This document shows, piece after piece, positions 28,833-38,335 of a DNA stretch of 64,000 nucleotides (positions are counted from its first letter, which is position 1; each line of letters opens with the position of its first letter). A program made the translations under genes and the position numbers. Location: contig NZ_CP039249.1 of assembly GCF_004795835.1 (NCBI RefSeq), positions 1,856,501 through 1,920,500 of the forward strand, written 5' to 3'. The DNA is from Sphingomonas sp. PAMC26645 (GTDB lineage: Bacteria; Pseudomonadota; Alphaproteobacteria; Sphingomonadales; Sphingomonadaceae). A model generated the notes under the pieces. That model was not told the DNA's origin. It saw nothing but the letters and a program-made list of their open reading frames with translations, and did no database searches.

Positions 28833-29660
28833 CTATACGTAAGGCGGCTGCGTGTAGCCCTTGGGGCTGAGCGTGAAGATCTCGCAGCCGTCTTCCGTAA
28901 TACCGATCGAATGCTCGAACTGTGCGGACAGCGAGCGATCGCGCGTGACCGCCGTCCAGCCATCGTCGAGCAGCTTCACGTCGGGGCGACCGATGTTGAT
29001 CATCGGCTCGATCGTGAAGATCATGCCGGGGCGAAGCTCGGGGCCGGTGCCGGGCTTGCCGACGTGGACGACTTCGGGGGCGTCGTGGAACAGGCGGCCG
29101 ACGCCGTGGCCGCAGAAATCGCGGACCACGCCGTAGCGGTGCTTTTCGGCATGGCGCTGGATCGCGTTGGCGACGTCGCCCATGCGGTTGCCGGGCTTGG
29201 CGTGCTCGATGCCGATCATCAGGCATTCATAGGTGACTTCGACGAGGCGGCGCGCCTTGATGGGTACGTCGCCGATCAGGTACATCCGGCTCGTGTCGCC
29301 GTGCCAGCCGTCGAGCAACGGCGTGACGTCGACGTTGACGATATCGCCCGATTTCAGCGTCTTCTCGCTCGGGATGCCGTGGCAGACGACGTGGTTGATC
29401 GAGATGCAGACGCTGTGCGTGTAGCCGCGATAGCCAAGCGTCGCGGGCACGCCGCCGCCGGCAACGATGAAGTCGTAGATCAGCCGGTCGATCTCGGCGG
29501 TGGTCACGCCCGGCACCATGTGCGGCACGATCATGTCGAGCGTCTCGGCGGCGAGCCTGCCCGCCTTCATCATGCCGGCGAACGCGGCGGGGCCGTGCAG
29601 CTTGATGGCGCCGGTGCGCGCGTCGGGCTGGTCCGAGGTGACGGTTACATATTCGGTCAT
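28833..29660 (-). CDS. map: Methionine aminopeptidase, type I
   Basis: 275 aa from the ATG at 29660. It removes the initiator methionine from new proteins. Metal ligands sit in NVDVTPLLDGWHGDTSRMY (two Asp), CGHGVGRLFH (His), FTIEPMI (Glu) and SAQFEHSIGIT (Glu). The N-terminal extension of ~20 residues is short. It is divergent from the CinA-type gene, sharing about 50 bases of promoter DNA. Confidence 0.95.
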   Translation of the reverse strand: MTEYVTVTSDQPDARTGAIKLHGPAAFAGMMKAGRLAAETLDMIVPHMVPGVTTAEIDRLIYDFIVAGGGVPATLGYRGYTHSVCISINHVVCHGIPSEKTLKSGDIVNVDVTPLLDGWHGDTSRMYLIGDVPIKARRLVEVTYECLMIGIEHAKPGNRMGDVANAIQRHAEKHRYGVVRDFCGHGVGRLFHDAPEVVHVGKPGTGPELRPGMIFTIEPMINIGRPDVKLLDDGWTAVTRDRSLSAQFEHSIGITEDGCEIFTLSPKGYTQPPYV

Positions 29661-29711
29661 GACGCGCGATATAGCGTGGCGGGCGCGGTTTTGCGAGGCT
29701 ATGCCAAGAGC

Positions 29712-30470
29712 ATGGTAGAGGAACGCATCTGGACGGCCGCGCTGACGATCATCGGCGACGAGATCCTGTCGGGCCGCACGCAGGACAAGAACGTCGCGCA
29801 GATCGCGGCCTGGCTCAACGTGCAGGGCATCCGCCTCGCCGAGGTGCGCGTGGTCGCCGACAAGACCGAGGCGATCGTCGAGGCGGTCAACACCTTGCGG
29901 ACGCGCAACGATTATCTGTTCACGACCGGCGGGATCGGGCCGACTCACGACGACATCACGGTGGACGCGATCGCCGAGGCGCTGGGCGTCGCGGTCGAGC
30001 ACCATCCACGCGCGATGGCGGTGCTGGAGGCGTATTACGCGACGCGTGGCGGGCTTACCGAAGCGCGGGCACGGATGGCGCGGGTGCCGGTCGGGGCGGA
30101 CCTGATCGACAACAAGGTGTCAGGCGCGCCGGGGATTCGGATCGGCAACATCTTCATCATGGCGGGCGTGCCGCACATTACCGCGGGGATGCTCGATGCG
30201 CTGACGGGGACGCTCGAGGGCGGGCGGCCGGTGGTCTCTAAGACGATCGGGTGCTGGGTCGCAGAGAGTGAGGTCGCGGATATCCTGCGCGATGCGGAGA
30301 AGACGCATGAGGGCGTCGCGATCGGGAGCTATCCGTTCTTCCGCGATGGCAGGACGGGCGCGAACTTCGTGGTGCGGAGTTCGGACGAGGCGCTGGTCGA
30401 CCGCTGCCTCGCGGACCTGACGCGCGATCTGGAAGCGACCGGTCGCGTGGTCACTGCGCAGGGTATCTAG
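29712..30470 (+). CDS. Molybdopterin-binding-domain protein, CinA N-terminal type
   Basis: 252 aa. The N-terminal MoaB/Mog-like domain of the CinA (competence-damage inducible) family is clear: IIGDEILSGRTQDKN, TTGGIGPTHDDIT, VSGAPGIRIGNIFIMAGVPHI. The C-terminal nicotinamide-nucleotide amidase domain of full CinA is absent, so this is the short form common in alphaproteobacteria. Role probably in pyridine-nucleotide or cofactor repair, uncertain. Confidence 0.85.
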   Translation: MVEERIWTAALTIIGDEILSGRTQDKNVAQIAAWLNVQGIRLAEVRVVADKTEAIVEAVNTLRTRNDYLFTTGGIGPTHDDITVDAIAEALGVAVEHHPRAMAVLEAYYATRGGLTEARARMARVPVGADLIDNKVSGAPGIRIGNIFIMAGVPHITAGMLDALTGTLEGGRPVVSKTIGCWVAESEVADILRDAEKTHEGVAIGSYPFFRDGRTGANFVVRSSDEALVDRCLADLTRDLEATGRVVTAQGI

Positions 30471-30491
30471 TTCATCCCATTGGGTGGGGCG

Positions 30492-30908
30492 TCACGCGCC
30501 CGATTCGGGACCCTCGGGGTCGGGAAAGAAGGCATCCGGGTCGAACGACGCTGGGCTAGACCGTGATGGCGTGGATGCCTCGGGATCCGGCAGTGTCGGT
30601 GCGCCGCCGCCGAAGCGGATGCGGACATAGCCGTAGCTGCCGACCAGAGCCTGGAATATGGCGACATGCTCCTCTTCCTGCATCCGCCGTCCGATCAGCG
30701 GAGCACGTTCGGCGGACAGATAGCCCATCTGCACGGCGCGCTGGCTGAACACCGCCACCGCATTCGTATCATACGGGTTCTTCGGCTCGCGGCGTAGGTC
30801 GACAGGTTCGCCGGGAGTGCAGAGCATCAATTCCATGCGGCGGTTGCTCTTGCTCTTGTCCGCGTTGGGGAAGTCGATGCCGACCACGTTGCACGTCAAT
30901 TCGTCCAT
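30492..30908 (-). CDS. Stand-alone HIRAN-domain protein
   Basis: 138 aa from the ATG at 30908. HIRAN motifs are CNVVGIDFPNADKSKSNRR, VDLRREPKNPYDTNAVAVF and VQMGYLSAERAPLIGRRM. HIRAN domains bind 3' ends of single-stranded or damaged DNA and are often fused to helicases; here the domain stands alone with a Pro/Ser-rich acidic tail. It converges with the CinA-type gene. It lies about 107 bases outside the left att repeat of the integrated element. Confidence 0.82.
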   Translation of the reverse strand: MDELTCNVVGIDFPNADKSKSNRRMELMLCTPGEPVDLRREPKNPYDTNAVAVFSQRAVQMGYLSAERAPLIGRRMQEEEHVAIFQALVGSYGYVRIRFGGGAPTLPDPEASTPSRSSPASFDPDAFFPDPEGPESGA

Positions 30909-31014
30909 GCCGGACGATAGCGTGCCAACCGCGCGCATGAAAGGCGCACGCATGGCAGGCGCGGCGCGCAGCTTCCGCACGCGACGTGTTGGATGCTCGT
31001 CGACTGCTGTCGAT

Positions 31015-31071
31015 ATGCCGCGTGGTGGAGCCACGGGGAATCGAACCCCGGACCTCTGCAGTGCGATTGCA
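31015..31071. repeat. attL: 57-bp direct repeat of the tRNA-Ala 3' half
   Basis: Identical to 43370-43426. It contains the tRNA-Ala 3' end from the anticodon loop through the encoded CCA (reverse strand) plus 8 bases beyond. Sequence diverges immediately past 31071, so the 5' half of the tRNA is missing here. It is the displaced 3' end left by integration into tRNA-Ala(CGC). Confidence 0.92.
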
Positions 31072-31151
31072 CTTTTCCGACCGGCACAGCAGACGATGCA
31101 GCCTCGTATAGGAGGCAATTACCTGGAACGGGTCGAGAACATCGATCAATT

Positions 31152-31172
31152 TGCGGTCCCGGTGCGGTCCCA
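31152..31172. promoter_or_regulatory. Left pair of TGCGGTCCC repeats (candidate recombinase arm sites)
   Basis: Two copies of TGCGGTCCC start 11 bases apart (31152 and 31163), about one helical turn, 80 bases inside attL. The same pair with the same spacing and orientation is at 43287-43307, inside the other end. Both would flank the core in the circular form. Confidence 0.55.
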
Positions 31173-31174
31173 CG

Positions 31175-32980
31175 CTACGCGGGCGGAACTGCGGAACGCG
31201 CTCGTTCGAATCTCTCGGATCCTGGATAAAAATCGTCGAGGACGGCTGCAATCTGATTGAGCGCGGCCACGGTGCCCCAGATCATTTTGTAGCCTTGGAC
31301 GATGGGCAAATCATCCTCGTGAATTTTTAAAAGGTCAAACTCCTGAGCTTTATCCGCCCGCGGCAGATGCGCATCCGACAACCGTAGCTCATACACCGCG
31401 AACAAAGGGCCCATCACCGACCTAGCCAAGGCCGGCCCGCAAATTGTCGCGAGCGCTTGTTCCACAGACTTCAGGCTGCCTGGTTTGTTGCCTTTCGGAG
31501 GAAGTCCAACCGCTTGAGCAACACTAGCATCGATCGAGTCCGCCGTGAGGCGCGCGATATCCTTCGCGAGCGCCAGTAGCCCCGCGGCATCGAGCGCCCG
31601 CATACGATGCACTTGACGGCTTATAGTACCCGCCTCGTCATGCTCGCGGAGAAGCTCCGTTTGGTACCGAGATTTCCACCTCTCGGCGACAGCATGCAGT
31701 GCGGGCGCGAAATCGCTTTCCGGTGCCGTCGTTTTTGCCACGACCGCGTCGACCTGCGCGCTCAAAAGTTCGGCGCTAACGCCTCCCTCAGGTGCAACGT
31801 TGAAGCCGGCCCAGTACCGCCTTTCCCACTCCGGCAGGGACGCGACATCGTAGGCGTAGATGTTCACTAGGCCTCGCTCGTTCAGACCAAAATGAACAGG
31901 ACTGTAGCCAGAGATCCCGATTCCACCGGTGAAGCGGGTGTACCAGCGTAAGTTTCCGCCCCGTCGATTAGCAAGCCCAACTATCACCTGCGGAGAAAAC
32001 CAAAGCCACCGACCGATGTCTTGATCGTCTAAGTCGTCCGCGCCGAGCCGGGTCCCATCTGCTTCAACAATGAACGATACTTGAGAGGGTACATGATCAC
32101 CACGTACCCGAGGGCTTGCGGCCCCCTGCTCAAACCACTCGTCCCGGAGAAACTCGGTGCTCAAACTCCAGAATTTATCGCCGCCCCTTTCGTGGGTCCA
32201 TGACTCTCCATCGGTATTCTCGCCGGTCTCCGGTCCCATTAACGGGACGTCTTCGCCCCCGTCGACGTCTGTGCGGAACATGCGGAACATCGCCACTTTG
32301 GATCCGTACGGTGAACCAGACGAATCAACGGCGTAGGCCATGCTTTCGTAGCGTCCACCATCGGCTTCTTCGATATCGGAGCCGTCTTTAAAATGTGGCT
32401 CAGACATATCAGTATCGACTGTTCGTCTCGAAAAGTATGATGCGATCCGGAGGGATGCGTTTCGCGCGTTGAGATAATCACGTAGGTATTCGGCCTTGAT
32501 TTCGATGGCGGACGGTAACCCGTCTTGCCCCCTCCGGAGCCGAACAACCTCCGCGTAATCTTCTTCTGGCCGGACCCAGCTATCTTTCTCCCGCGTCAGC
32601 CGGAGGGCAATCACGAGATCTTGATGAAGGTGCCAGTGAACGTCCGCTTCGCCAACGGCATCTTGCCGAAGCACGAGTTTGATCCCGACATCGGTCTCGC
32701 GGTTATGGCTGTAAATGTCGGCCGGTTTGTAAAAGTCTGCTTCCGCCCAAGGGCGTGCATCGCTGGTTGACGACCATCCGTATTTCTCACCGTGCTGGCG
32801 ATGCTCAGCCGGTACCATGATCGAATGAGCGCCGTCGAAGCGAGTTTTGTACCCGACCTCCCCGTATTCGCCCTCCGTCTCCTCTTCGTGAAGGCGAAGA
32901 GGAACCCAAACTCTGGCAGCCAAGCGCCGCCGCATGACGGCAGATAAATCTAAGAACTCGTTCTTGGTCCGCTGAACCAT
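31175..32980 (-). CDS. Unknown 601-aa cargo protein of the integrated element
   Basis: 601 aa, no signal peptide and no membrane segment. The first ~380 residues are mixed alpha/beta (for example VWVPLRLHEEE, IKLVLRQDAVG, IASYFSRRTVDTD, WLWFSPQVIVGLANRRGGNLRWYTRFTGGIG). The last ~170 are helical (HRMRALDAAGLLALAKDIAR, then KSVEQALATICGPALARSVMGPLF). I do not recognise the family. It is the largest intact gene of the element, sits at its left end, is transcribed against the core, and lacks any phage structural look. That placement fits accessory cargo such as a defence or fitness gene, which is inference only. Confidence 0.7.
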   Translation of the reverse strand: MVQRTKNEFLDLSAVMRRRLAARVWVPLRLHEEETEGEYGEVGYKTRFDGAHSIMVPAEHRQHGEKYGWSSTSDARPWAEADFYKPADIYSHNRETDVGIKLVLRQDAVGEADVHWHLHQDLVIALRLTREKDSWVRPEEDYAEVVRLRRGQDGLPSAIEIKAEYLRDYLNARNASLRIASYFSRRTVDTDMSEPHFKDGSDIEEADGGRYESMAYAVDSSGSPYGSKVAMFRMFRTDVDGGEDVPLMGPETGENTDGESWTHERGGDKFWSLSTEFLRDEWFEQGAASPRVRGDHVPSQVSFIVEADGTRLGADDLDDQDIGRWLWFSPQVIVGLANRRGGNLRWYTRFTGGIGISGYSPVHFGLNERGLVNIYAYDVASLPEWERRYWAGFNVAPEGGVSAELLSAQVDAVVAKTTAPESDFAPALHAVAERWKSRYQTELLREHDEAGTISRQVHRMRALDAAGLLALAKDIARLTADSIDASVAQAVGLPPKGNKPGSLKSVEQALATICGPALARSVMGPLFAVYELRLSDAHLPRADKAQEFDLLKIHEDDLPIVQGYKMIWGTVAALNQIAAVLDDFYPGSERFERARSAVPPA

Positions 32981-33124
32981 ACGATGCTTAATCCCAGCCA
33001 GTGCCCCGGAGAACCCGTCGGCCCCCGATCAGCGTCATCGTTGCCATCTAGTATCAATCAGCGAGCCACCTGATTAGGCTGCGGGCTTTCCTGGCCAGAA
33101 TCGTCGCTGGCAAAATAGGCATGC

Positions 33125-33634
33125 ATGACGCCGATGAGCAACTCAGCATTCACGGACGGTGAGACGCGGGACGACCTGCTACGAAGCATTGTCGACCTTT
33201 CCCGCAGATGGACGTCCGCAGGGGTCAAGGGGAAGGGAATTCGCCTAGCGGATCACGAACTCGACCTGCTTAATGCGGTAGGGTTGGGGGACATCCTCAT
33301 GTCCGCTGCGGCGGCTGAGCAAAAGAAGCGCGCGATCGAACGGCGTTCGCTTCGCACTCGTGCAGACCCCGCTCCGCCCGCGGAAGCACGGACGCTAGAT
33401 CCTGCCCCAGTTGATGCGGCAAAAATTGCGCGGATCGCCGGCGACCGCCGCGGCGACAATCTTCTGCGCATTCCGGAAGTCCGCCGACGCACCGGACTGT
33501 CTCGCGCCACGATTTATCGCCGTGGAGAGGAGAAGACGTTCCCTACGAAGGTTCGTCTCGGACCAGCGTGTGTGGCTTGGTATGAGAGTGACATCAACGC
33601 ATTCGTCGCTGATCCTACCGGCTACCGCGGTTGA
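33125..33634 (+). CDS. AlpA-like HTH regulator with N-terminal extension
   Basis: 169 aa. The C-terminal ~60 residues form an AlpA/excisionase-type winged HTH: LLRIPEVRRRTGLSRATIYRRGEEKTF, then the wing with VRLGPACVAWYESDINAFV. The N-terminal ~100 residues are helical and unrecognised. AlpA proteins control integrase or excision genes of prophages and islands. The start could be 33125 or the second ATG 9 bases later. It is followed 10 bases later by another small HTH gene. Confidence 0.8.
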   Translation: MTPMSNSAFTDGETRDDLLRSIVDLSRRWTSAGVKGKGIRLADHELDLLNAVGLGDILMSAAAAEQKKRAIERRSLRTRADPAPPAEARTLDPAPVDAAKIARIAGDRRGDNLLRIPEVRRRTGLSRATIYRRGEEKTFPTKVRLGPACVAWYESDINAFVADPTGYRG

Positions 33635-33644
33635 GGAGTAAACG

Positions 33645-33890
33645 GTGACAAGGTTTGGTCCGGTTTCGATTTTGCCAAACTGGCCCGCCGGAATGTCGCG
33701 CGAGTTGGCGCTCGCCTACACTGGTGTAGCGTCGGTTCAATTGCGCGAGTGGGAGCGCAGAGGTGCCGTGAGATTCTTACCCAAGGGACCTCGAGGAGCT
33801 AAGATTGCGCTTCGCTCCGACCTAGACGCCGCGCTTTCAGTGCTGTTTTCCACCGCCGCGCCACAGGAAGAGGATTTCGACTTCGGTTGA
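33645..33890 (+). CDS. Small MerR/excisionase-type DNA-binding protein
   Basis: 81 aa with a GTG start, preceded by GAGGAG. The HTH reads MSRELALAYTGVASVQLREWERRGAVRFLPKGPRGAKIALRSDLDAAL in short blocks; it resembles helix-turn-helix_17 or excisionase proteins that accompany tyrosine recombinases. The acidic tail EEDFDFG follows. It may act as the recombination directionality factor of the element. This is inferred from domain and location. Confidence 0.7.
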   Translation: MTRFGPVSILPNWPAGMSRELALAYTGVASVQLREWERRGAVRFLPKGPRGAKIALRSDLDAALSVLFSTAAPQEEDFDFG

Positions 33891-34014
33891 TCGGGTACCC
33901 ATCGAACTGAGCCCTTTATAGAACGTGAGGGCCGCGTCATTAGCCGTCCGTATCAGGCTGACTCGACATTATCCTGCGACCCCGTAGGTTGCCCCAATCA
34001 AATAGGAGTGACCG

Positions 34015-34149
34015 ATGGCGAGACCACCCAGCGAGCCGACACGGCCCACGCCGCGACCTACGCCAAGTCCAACGCCTCAACCGTCTCAACCGAGAAATAA
34101 TCCAGGAGCCGACCGACCCCGAGACCGACCAGTTCACAAGAATGGTTAG
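34015..34149 (+). CDS. Tiny proline-rich protein
   Basis: 44 aa, starting at ATG 34015 with AGGAGTG 5 bases upstream. The sequence begins MARPPSEPTRPTPRPTPSPT and is about 30% proline with alternating Thr, Ser and Arg; it ends RPVHKNG. No homologue is known to me. The good ribosome site and strongly biased composition support translation. Its stop overlaps the 3' end of the opposite-strand membrane gene by 4 bases. Confidence 0.5.
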   Translation: MARPPSEPTRPTPRPTPSPTPQPSQPRNNPGADRPRDRPVHKNG

Positions 34150-34661
34150 CCGCAGCACCATGCGATGAGCGCAGCGGCCGGTCCCGATGCTGTCGCGACA
34201 ACCCCGAACCAGTGCGCCTTCGTCGTGCGCGAAGTCGTCAGGGTTTGCGCTGCGATGTTCACGTCGATCCGATCTGCGAGATCCTCGGCTGCCCATCGCA
34301 AGAGCTCGATCTCAGTTGGCGCGCGAGGACCGAGGTCGCGCGGGTTGAACCCCCGAGTATAGAACAGCGTCGGGCGCGACGCCCACATTGCCATTCCGGC
34401 CGAGGCGAGAAAAGTAGCGGCAGCGGCTCCCGCTGCCCATACGGCCGGATGCGAGGGTGTGGCGACGTTTCCAAGACCCAATGCGGTAACGAGGAGCGCC
34501 GCGGACACAGTAGCGAACGTATAGGCCAGCGTGTTCGCCCGGGTGTCAGCCGCCAGCGCCATCGATAACAGATCTTCCATTTTGATCTCGCCAAGACGCA
34601 CGATCTCGCGCGCTGCATTGACGTCGGACAGCGCAGGCCACTGCGTATCTTCATCGGACAT
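34146..34661 (-). CDS. Small three-TM membrane protein, function unknown
   Basis: 171 aa. The N-terminal soluble ~40 residues are helical. Membrane segments lie at about 44-64, 73-94 and 151-170, with a soluble loop of ~55 residues (FNPRDLGPRAPTEIELLRWAAEDLADRIDVN) before the last. This pattern resembles small SLATT/Pycsar-effector-like membrane proteins seen on islands, but no specific motif proves it. It has a clear start at ATG 34661. Confidence 0.65.
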   Translation of the reverse strand: MSDEDTQWPALSDVNAAREIVRLGEIKMEDLLSMALAADTRANTLAYTFATVSAALLVTALGLGNVATPSHPAVWAAGAAAATFLASAGMAMWASRPTLFYTRGFNPRDLGPRAPTEIELLRWAAEDLADRIDVNIAAQTLTTSRTTKAHWFGVVATASGPAAALIAWCCG

Positions 34662-34864
34662 AGCAAATCTCCCAAGCGAACTCGCCGATCGAGTCTATAA
34701 TAGCACATAGCGCGATGTTCGCGACGATCGCTTCGCCGCCTAGGTCATGCGCCGACTCGCGTCTGCGGTTGAAGAGATCACCGGCGCCTCATCACACGCT
34801 CCGAATTGAGAACAAACGCGGAACTTCGTAGATAGCCGCTCTGCCGAGTCGGAGCCGTGTTGCC

Positions 34865-35257
34865 GTGTCCAAGCCTAACCGAACGACGTTCATCGCTCTG
34901 CTGGTGCTCGACAACGCGATTAGGAAACTGCAGTCCGACGGTCCTCTGAAGCCACCCGAACATGGCGTCCGCCTGGCGCTGGCGTACCTCTATTCAATCA
35001 CGTTATCGAAGAACTGCGATCCGTTCGATACGCTCTGGCTGACCCTGCTTGGCCGCGATCATCAACCGCCGAACTTCCGCGTCACGTGGGCCGGCACTCA
35101 GTTTGCCCGCATCTGTCACGACATCGGCGTGCCGCGTGACATTAACCTGACAGCGGCACTGGCAAAGGGGAGGGCGACTCCTACGCAGCCCCACCGGAAA
35201 CCAGAGCCGTCGACAATCAAACCTCGACAATCTGAAGGACCGGAAAAACCCACGTGA
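34865..35257 (+). CDS. Hypothetical island protein
   Basis: 130 aa with a GTG start. The N-terminal ~100 residues are helical (FIALLVLDNAIRKLQ, VRLALAYLYSITLSKNCD, WAGTQFARICHDIGV). The tail is basic and Pro/Thr-rich (TPTQPHRKPEPSTIKPRQ) and probably disordered. No family recognised. It is followed by another unknown gene on the same strand after about 50 bases. Confidence 0.55.
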   Translation: MSKPNRTTFIALLVLDNAIRKLQSDGPLKPPEHGVRLALAYLYSITLSKNCDPFDTLWLTLLGRDHQPPNFRVTWAGTQFARICHDIGVPRDINLTAALAKGRATPTQPHRKPEPSTIKPRQSEGPEKPT

Positions 35258-35306
35258 GGGGTTTTGCGGCTTGACCTCAAAACCATTCCATGGCCAAGTG
35301 GCTAAG

Positions 35307-36071
35307 ATGACAAGGCTCGTTGATCTCGTTGCCGGCTTTGCCGAGGTACTCACCGTTCCGATTGGTACAGTGAGAAACACAGCGGCCGTACTTAGAGGGG
35401 CGGGGCTGATAACCAGCGGCCCGAGGGGGCCAGGTGCGCCGCATATGACGCCCACGGATGCGACGAACCTCTTGCTCGGTCTGATGTACGATGATGCGCA
35501 AGATGCCGTCGCATTAAACGTTCCACATCTGCGGGCGGCAACGTTGCAGCGTAGCGAGGGCAGCATCGGGTTTGACTATGGCGGCGGGACAGTCAGCCAT
35601 GCGCCTCCGCATGATTTCGTGACCGACGAACAAGGTGTTCCGTTCAATCTAGGAACGGCGATTGAGCTGATTTTCGACCAACTCGTTCGGTTCGGGACTA
35701 TCGATTGGGACCTCGAGGAGGGCAGCAATTCGAGCCCCGACGACCTTGTCTACGTCACCAATTTCTCGCTCGAGGTTAGCCGTCCTGGGCACTCTGCGAA
35801 GATGTGGCTTGATGCCCACGCCGTCCACTGGGACCTCAACTATCACCGAACTGACCCAGAATACGCGGCGCGACGTGACGCCGCCGTGGCGCGCGGTGAA
35901 CTGGTGCCGAATGAGCTCGCTCACCTGAATACGTTTATGACCCGCTCGCGGGGCATCCGGGATGGTGAAATTTACGACCTAGCTGACGTGCTTCGAGGAA
36001 CACCGATGCCCGATCAAATGCTCGGCACCGACAACCAACCGCCTTATGGATCATGGGAGCCCGCACGATGA
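35307..36071 (+). CDS. Hypothetical island protein with possible N-terminal winged helix
   Basis: 254 aa from the ATG at 35307 (an in-frame TTG at 35271 would add 12 residues). Residues 1-60 (LVDLVAGFAEVLTVPIGTVRNTAAVLRGAGLIT) look like a winged-helix module. The central part is a beta-rich domain (GSIGFDYGGGTVSHAPPHDFV, SLEVSRPGHSAKMWLDAHAVHWDLNY). I do not know the family. It converges with the tape-measure gene. Confidence 0.6.
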   Translation: MTRLVDLVAGFAEVLTVPIGTVRNTAAVLRGAGLITSGPRGPGAPHMTPTDATNLLLGLMYDDAQDAVALNVPHLRAATLQRSEGSIGFDYGGGTVSHAPPHDFVTDEQGVPFNLGTAIELIFDQLVRFGTIDWDLEEGSNSSPDDLVYVTNFSLEVSRPGHSAKMWLDAHAVHWDLNYHRTDPEYAARRDAAVARGELVPNELAHLNTFMTRSRGIRDGEIYDLADVLRGTPMPDQMLGTDNQPPYGSWEPAR

Positions 36072-36118
36072 TAGATCTGCTATCCTTGCACGTGCCTAGC
36101 GCGGCAGTTCTACGAGCA

Positions 36119-38335
36119 TCAGCCGTATCCTCCAGGTAGATCGGGGCGGTTGAGTTTCCGGATGGTCCGCGTCTGGGCGCCGTCCATGATGGGATCAGCC
36201 GCGGCGCTGACGGTGCGCAGGGCGGTTTCCTGCACCGTCGAGACCAGCAGCGGCGAAGCCTCGGTCTTCACACGGACGTCCAGCGACATTCGGTCCCGCC
36301 GACCCGCCGACAGCCCGGAAAGGCTCGGCATGGCCGGAGCACGCAGCGACGGGATCGCGCGACCACCGAGCGAGCCGCCGGTCGCGAACTTCGGCAGGCG
36401 CTTCGAATTGATCGCGGCCATCGTGGCGGGCCCGTAATAGTTCACCGCGCTCTCGTTCATAATGAACTCGCGATTGGACAGTCGGACCGCCCCGCCGCCC
36501 GGACCCTTCAGCAGCGCGAGGATGCTGTCGAAGGTGCCGTTGCCAGGGCCGCTGATCATCCCGCCTAGCGAACCGCCATCCGCCCGGCCGGGGATGCCCG
36601 ACAGCGAGCCGCCATCCGCAAAGCCGAGGAAGCTCGTCCCGATCGCGGACAGGATCGCCTTCTGGATCGCGATGCGCGCGAGATCCGCGATGATCGACCC
36701 GGCCATCTTCTTGAAGGCCGACCCGACGCTCTCAGTGCCGTTGACGATGCCGAGCAGGCCGTCCTCGACGTTGCCGAGGCCGTTGGCGACGACGCCGTTG
36801 AGCGCCTCCTTCATGTCGCCGGTCGCGTTCTTCAACCGCTCGCGATACTGTGCGACCGGCCCGGCGTTCTTCTGATCGACGCCCTTCTCGTCTGCGGCCT
36901 GCAACTCGCCGAGCAGGGCCAGCCTGCGCCGCGCGATCTTCTTGTCCGTCTCGTTGGTGTCGCGCGACGCAATTACCCCTTCGAGCTTCGCGCGTTCCTC
37001 GTCGTACTGAATGTCGAGGATCCGCCGTTCGAGATCCCGACGGGCTCCGGCCGACGTGACCAGATCGGCCTGCTTCTGGAGCAACTCGACCTGGTTGCCG
37101 CGATCGGCCGACGCGAGCGTCACCGCTTCATCGGCAACGCGCTGACGCTCGCGCGCGTCCACGACCTGCGTTTCGAGTTCGGCACGCTTGTCGTTCAGGG
37201 CCTGCAGTTCGAGCTTGCGCGTCTCGGCGATCTTGCCGACGCCCAAGCCCCCTTGAGTCGCCTGAGCCGCGATCTCGTTCGCGCGGTTCCGGCGTTCGCT
37301 CTCGATGCGCTCCTTCTCGATATTGGCGCGATCGTCCGCCGAGTTGGCTAGGTCCGCCTTCGCAGCAGCGATCTCGTTGTTCGCCGTCCGCTCGGCCGCA
37401 CTGTACGCGCGGTCGTCGGCGGCGGCGTCCCGGACAACGGTTGCCTCCCGGCGTTGCGCAGCAGCAGCTTCACGCGTGGCCTTGTTCCCGGCGGCACGGT
37501 TCGCCTTAGCGTCACGATCGCCCTGCGCACCCGCCGATGCGCCACGGAATGAGTTGGCGTCCGCGCTGGCGGCATCCTGCGCCGCCTGGGGCGACAGTCC
37601 CTTCTTCCGATAGTCCTTGTACTGCGTCAGTTCGAACTTCTGGGCCTCGAGGGATTCGACCTGCGATCGGATGCCGCGCTGGCGTGCCACGACCAGGTCG
37701 CGCGTGACGCGCGCGAGATCGCCGTCGACGTCGCGGCCGCCGATGCGGTCGCTCTCGCGGACCCGACTTGCCAGCGGAATGTTCGCGGCCCGTTGCGCTG
37801 CCTGATAATTCGCCTGCTGCAGCCCCCGGTTCTCAGCGACGATGCGCGCGTCATTGGCGTTTGCACGACGGTCGGCCTCCTGGATCGGCACGACTTCGCC
37901 CTTCGCCGTCCCGGCCTGACCCGAGCTTGTCCTGGCATTGATGCGGGCCTGTGCTTCGTTGGCGCGCTTCTCCGCCGCGACCGAGTCGGCTGCGAAGCTG
38001 AGCACCTGTTCGCGACGCCGCGCTTGGGCGAGTTGCCGCAGCTTTTCCGCGGCCTCGCCTACGGCGCCGGCGAACGTCAGCATCTTGCCGGTCGCTGCAC
38101 TTGCCGAGCCACCGGCCTGGGCGATGCCGGAGGCAGCGGCGGCGCCGGTCGACGCGAGAGCGATCAGCCCCTGGTTGAGCCGCCGGCTGGCCTCCGCGGT
38201 ATCGCGCATCGAGACCGCGGTCGCCTTGTTCCGCTCTTCGGCCTCTGCCGCCGCGTTGCGGTACAGCAGATACGCACCGATCAGCGCGCCGATGATGAGA
38301 ACGGCCGCGCCGCCGGCGACGGATCCTCCGATCAA
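36119..38335 (-). pseudogene. 5'-truncated phage tail tape-measure protein
   Basis: 738 residues from a TTG at 38335; the frame stays open to 38527 with 64 more plausible codons but no start codon. It then hits a stop at 38528-38530. The hydrophobic segment GAAVLIIGALIGAYLLY (about 8-26) is followed by hundreds of residues of Ala/Arg/Glu-rich coiled coil. It ends with the gly-rich C-terminal block of tape measures (FADGGSLSGIPGRADGGS, RLSNREFIMNESAVNYYG, LPKFATGGSLGG). No tail gene lies beside it, so it is a captured fragment. Function is doubtful. Confidence 0.75.

Noticed and set aside
31015..31071. Second tRNA-Ala gene
   Set aside because: Only the 3' half from the anticodon loop is present; the 5' half is absent, so this is an att remnant.
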